Assembly: GCA_030608125.1 (NCBI GenBank)
Contig: JAUWEU010000036.1
Span: 1-7,380, forward strand
Direction: 5' to 3'
Length of the DNA stretch: 7,380 bases
From: Dehalococcoidia bacterium
GTDB taxonomy: Bacteria > Chloroflexota > Dehalococcoidia > Dehalococcoidales > W498
The position numbers were made by a program, and so were the translations under genes. The notes under the pieces are model-generated. The model worked only from the letters and a program-made list of their open reading frames with translations. It did no database searches and was not told the origin of the DNA. Each line of letters opens with the position of its first letter. Within the stretch, counting starts at the first letter, position 1. Positions 6,399-7,380 of this stretch are shown here, in pieces.

Positions 6399-6788
6399 AT
6401 GAATATAGCACGAATTGCCTTTGGGATACTTTATTTAGGTGGAGCTTTGGCTAATGTTACCCTAACTGTGCTCAACTCGCCACAGAGCTATCATAGTTTT
6501 GCTGATGCAGCGCTGATACCTTTCTATCGGGAGGCTTGGGCAGCCTTGGTAATTCCGAACATGATGCTCTTTATTGTACTGCTTATAATCTTCGAAATTA
6601 CTTTGGGCTTATTGTTCCTTGTTCGGAGACGGTTTCTAAGGATAGCTCTAATAGGGGGCGCTGTTTTTTGCTTGGGAACGGTACCATTCAGTCTCCAGGT
6701 GTTGTCAACCAATCTACCCCTTGGCCTGATACAGGTATATCTTCTCTGGAGAGAACTCCGCCGAAGCGCCACTATGAAAAAAGCCTAG
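6399..6788 (+). CDS. Small hypothetical integral membrane protein, about four helices
   Basis: I do not recognise this 129-residue protein with confidence. Hydrophobic segments lie near residues 4-24, 52-74, 80-100 and 104-117. The first loop (25-51) contains NSPQSYHSFADAALIPFYREAW. A glutamate lies inside the second helix (E66), an RRR cluster follows it (76-78), and the tail is basic (RELRRSATMKKA), which suggests a cytoplasmic C-terminus. The size and four-helix layout recall DoxX-like or other small quinone-membrane proteins, but no diagnostic motif was seen, so no function is assigned. The start is supported by GAGG (6388-6391) seven bases before the ATG. The gene stands alone between the two copies of the tRNA 3' end and converges on the tRNA gene, so it could be cargo of a lost element. 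Coding quality looks good: there are no stops, and hydrophobicity is patterned along the whole length. Confidence 0.72.
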   Translation: MNIARIAFGILYLGGALANVTLTVLNSPQSYHSFADAALIPFYREAWAALVIPNMMLFIVLLIIFEITLGLLFLVRRRFLRIALIGGAVFCLGTVPFSLQVLSTNLPLGLIQVYLLWRELRRSATMKKA

Positions 6789-6833
6789 ATTCGCCCAAAT
6801 TTGGAGATATAGGGTTCTGCTCAATAATAGCAA

Positions 6834-6859
6834 AAGGCACAGTATTGTAGCTGTGCCTT
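6834..6859 (-). terminator. Terminator hairpin between tRNA-fMet and the membrane gene
   Basis: AAGGCACAG (6834-6842) and CTGTGCCTT (6851-6859) form a perfect 9-bp stem with an eight-base loop. Read on the minus strand it begins ten bases after the tRNA 3' end, and the T bases at the foot of the stem continue into TTTTGCTATT, so it suits the tRNA transcript best. On the plus strand it lies 45 bases after the membrane-gene stop and is followed by TTATAAT, so it may also work in that direction. Confidence 0.6.
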
Positions 6860-6868
6860 ATAATCTCT

Positions 6869-6943
6869 TGGTAGCGGGGGTTGGATTCGAACCAACGACC
6901 TTTGGGTTATGAGCCCAACGAGCTTCCACTGCTCCACCCCGCG
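6869..6943 (-). tRNA. Initiator tRNA-fMet (anticodon CAU)
   Basis: The 75 bases fold as a full cloverleaf. The acceptor stem is CGCGGGG against CCCCGCT, with discriminator A and an encoded CCA (6869-6871). The D arm is GAGC/GCTC with a short seven-base loop. The anticodon stem is TTGGG/CCCAA around CTCATAA, with CAT at 6909-6911. The variable loop is five bases, and the T arm is GTTGG/CCAAC with TTCGAAT. Two marks make it the initiator and not the elongator: the first base pair is a C-T mismatch (positions 1 and 72), and three consecutive G-C pairs close the anticodon stem. It brings formyl-methionine to the start codon. It has its own promoter and terminator, and its 3' end is duplicated at 6266-6293. 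Confidence 0.95.
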
Positions 6944-6956
6944 CCATTCCATTTTA

Positions 6957-6986
6957 AGTATAACCATTGGCCAGATGGGATGTCAA
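6957..6986 (-). promoter_or_regulatory. Promoter of tRNA-fMet
   Basis: On the minus strand, a perfect -35 box TTGACA (6981-6986) and TATACT (6957-6962, one mismatch) are separated by 18 bases. Transcription would start near 6950, about seven bases before the mature tRNA 5' end at 6943. A near-consensus promoter is expected for a tRNA gene. Confidence 0.7.
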
Positions 6987-7004
6987 GACATATTTGCAAT
7001 TTTA

Positions 7005-7035
7005 GCCGGAGTTAGTTCTGGTTAAAACTAGCGGC
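7005..7035 (-). terminator. Weak candidate terminator after rarA
   Basis: An interrupted hairpin can form: GCCG (7005-7008) with CGGC (7032-7035), and TAGTT (7013-7017) with AACTA (7026-7030). It lies just downstream of the rarA stop on the minus strand. The following bases (TAAAATT) are not a proper T-run, and the stem has an asymmetric bulge, so this is tentative. Confidence 0.28.
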
Positions 7036-7047
7036 AAAGAATCCGAT

Positions 7048-7380
7048 TCAACCCTCTTTTCCTTTTTCACTTTCGCCCGGTTTTTCCTTCTTCTGCCACC
7101 AGGCTTTGAGTCGGGCTATGACCTCTTTCTCATATCCCTGGTCACTAGGAGTGTAAAAGTGTTTGCCCTGAAGGGAATCGGGTAGGTTTTGTTGCTCAAC
7201 AAAGTGCCCGGGGTAGTCATGAGCATACTTATATTCCCTGCCGTAGCCCAGGTCTTGCATTAGTGGTGTTACCGGGTTGCGCAGGTGTAGCGGCACTGAC
7301 TCACTAGAGCTATGTTTGATCTCCTCCTGAACTAGGGAGTATGCCTGATACAAGGAGTTGCTTTTGGGGGCTGTAGCCAG
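7048..7380 (-). CDS. rarA: Replication-associated recombination ATPase RarA (MgsA), C-terminal part
   Basis: The frame is open to the window edge, so the 5' end of the gene is missing; 110 residues and the stop are visible. LATAPKSNS is followed by YQAYSLVQEEI, then VPLHLRNPVTPLMQDLGYG, YKYAHDYPGHFVEQQNLPD and QGYEKEVIARLKAW. These are the conserved blocks of the RarA/MgsA C-terminal tetramerisation domain, in the correct order. RarA is an AAA+ ATPase, related to clamp loaders, that acts at stalled or collapsed replication forks. Its Walker motifs would lie in the unseen part. The last 15 residues are a charged lysine/glutamate tail. The TTG at 7351-7353 is an internal leucine codon and not a start, since conserved sequence lies before it. 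The gene is followed by tRNA-fMet on the same strand, about 100 bases downstream and with its own promoter. Confidence 0.92.
   Translation of the reverse strand: MATAPKSNSLYQAYSLVQEEIKHSSSESVPLHLRNPVTPLMQDLGYGREYKYAHDYPGHFVEQQNLPDSLQGKHFYTPSDQGYEKEVIARLKAWWQKKEKPGESEKGKEG

Noticed and set aside
6795..6804. Palindrome CCAAATTTGG after the membrane-protein gene
   Set aside because: It is ten bases with no loop and no second copy noticed, and no gene start lies close by; it may be chance.
6536..6850. Plus-strand 104-codon open frame overlapping the membrane-protein gene
   Set aside because: It runs in another frame through the coding region and then through the terminator hairpin; the 6399-6788 frame has the ribosome site and the patterned hydrophobicity.

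Overview
The window is bacterial DNA of roughly balanced base composition. Transcription signals are of the sigma-70 type, genes carry Shine-Dalgarno sites, and the tRNA gene encodes its own CCA end. The binding protein is a predicted lipoprotein, which suits a monoderm host but does not prove one. From memory of similar clusters I would guess Chloroflexota (Dehalococcoidia-like), but nothing here settles the phylum.

Layout, left to right: (1) the 3' end of a pyridoxamine-phosphate-oxidase-fold flavoprotein gene (+, 1-243). (2) A truncated branched-chain amino acid-type substrate-binding protein gene (-, 260-970), lacking its signal peptide and first half-domain and abnormal at the C-terminus. 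(3) A complete, tightly packed livG-livF-livH-livM operon (+, 1053-4573) behind a good extended -10 promoter. (4) Convergent to it, an intact lipoprotein substrate-binding protein gene (-, 4638-5870) with its own strong promoter and an 85-base leader. (5) A stretch without an intact gene (about 5950-6398) that holds the last 75 codons of a second LivF-type ATPase (-, 5987-6214), an inverted repeat at its breakpoint, and a copy of the 3' end of the nearby tRNA gene. (6) A small four-helix membrane protein (+, 6399-6788). (7) Initiator tRNA-fMet (-, 6869-6943) with its own promoter and a terminator shared with the membrane gene. (8) The C-terminal end of rarA (-, 7048-7380), running off the window.

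The five intact transporter genes make up a whole HAAT-family ABC importer. The lipoprotein captures the ligand outside the cell, LivH and LivM form the membrane channel, and LivG and LivF drive it with ATP. The two transporter fragments are too diverged from the intact genes to be recent duplicates, so this locus has probably carried more than one such cluster and lost parts of them.

The most notable signal is a 28-base direct repeat (27 of 28 identical). One copy is the 3' end of tRNA-fMet and the other lies about 600 bases away in the same orientation, flanking the small membrane gene. This is what a tRNA-targeted integration footprint looks like, although no integrase is present and a decayed tRNA copy is an alternative. 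I see no CRISPR array, no transposase and no clearly new multi-gene system.
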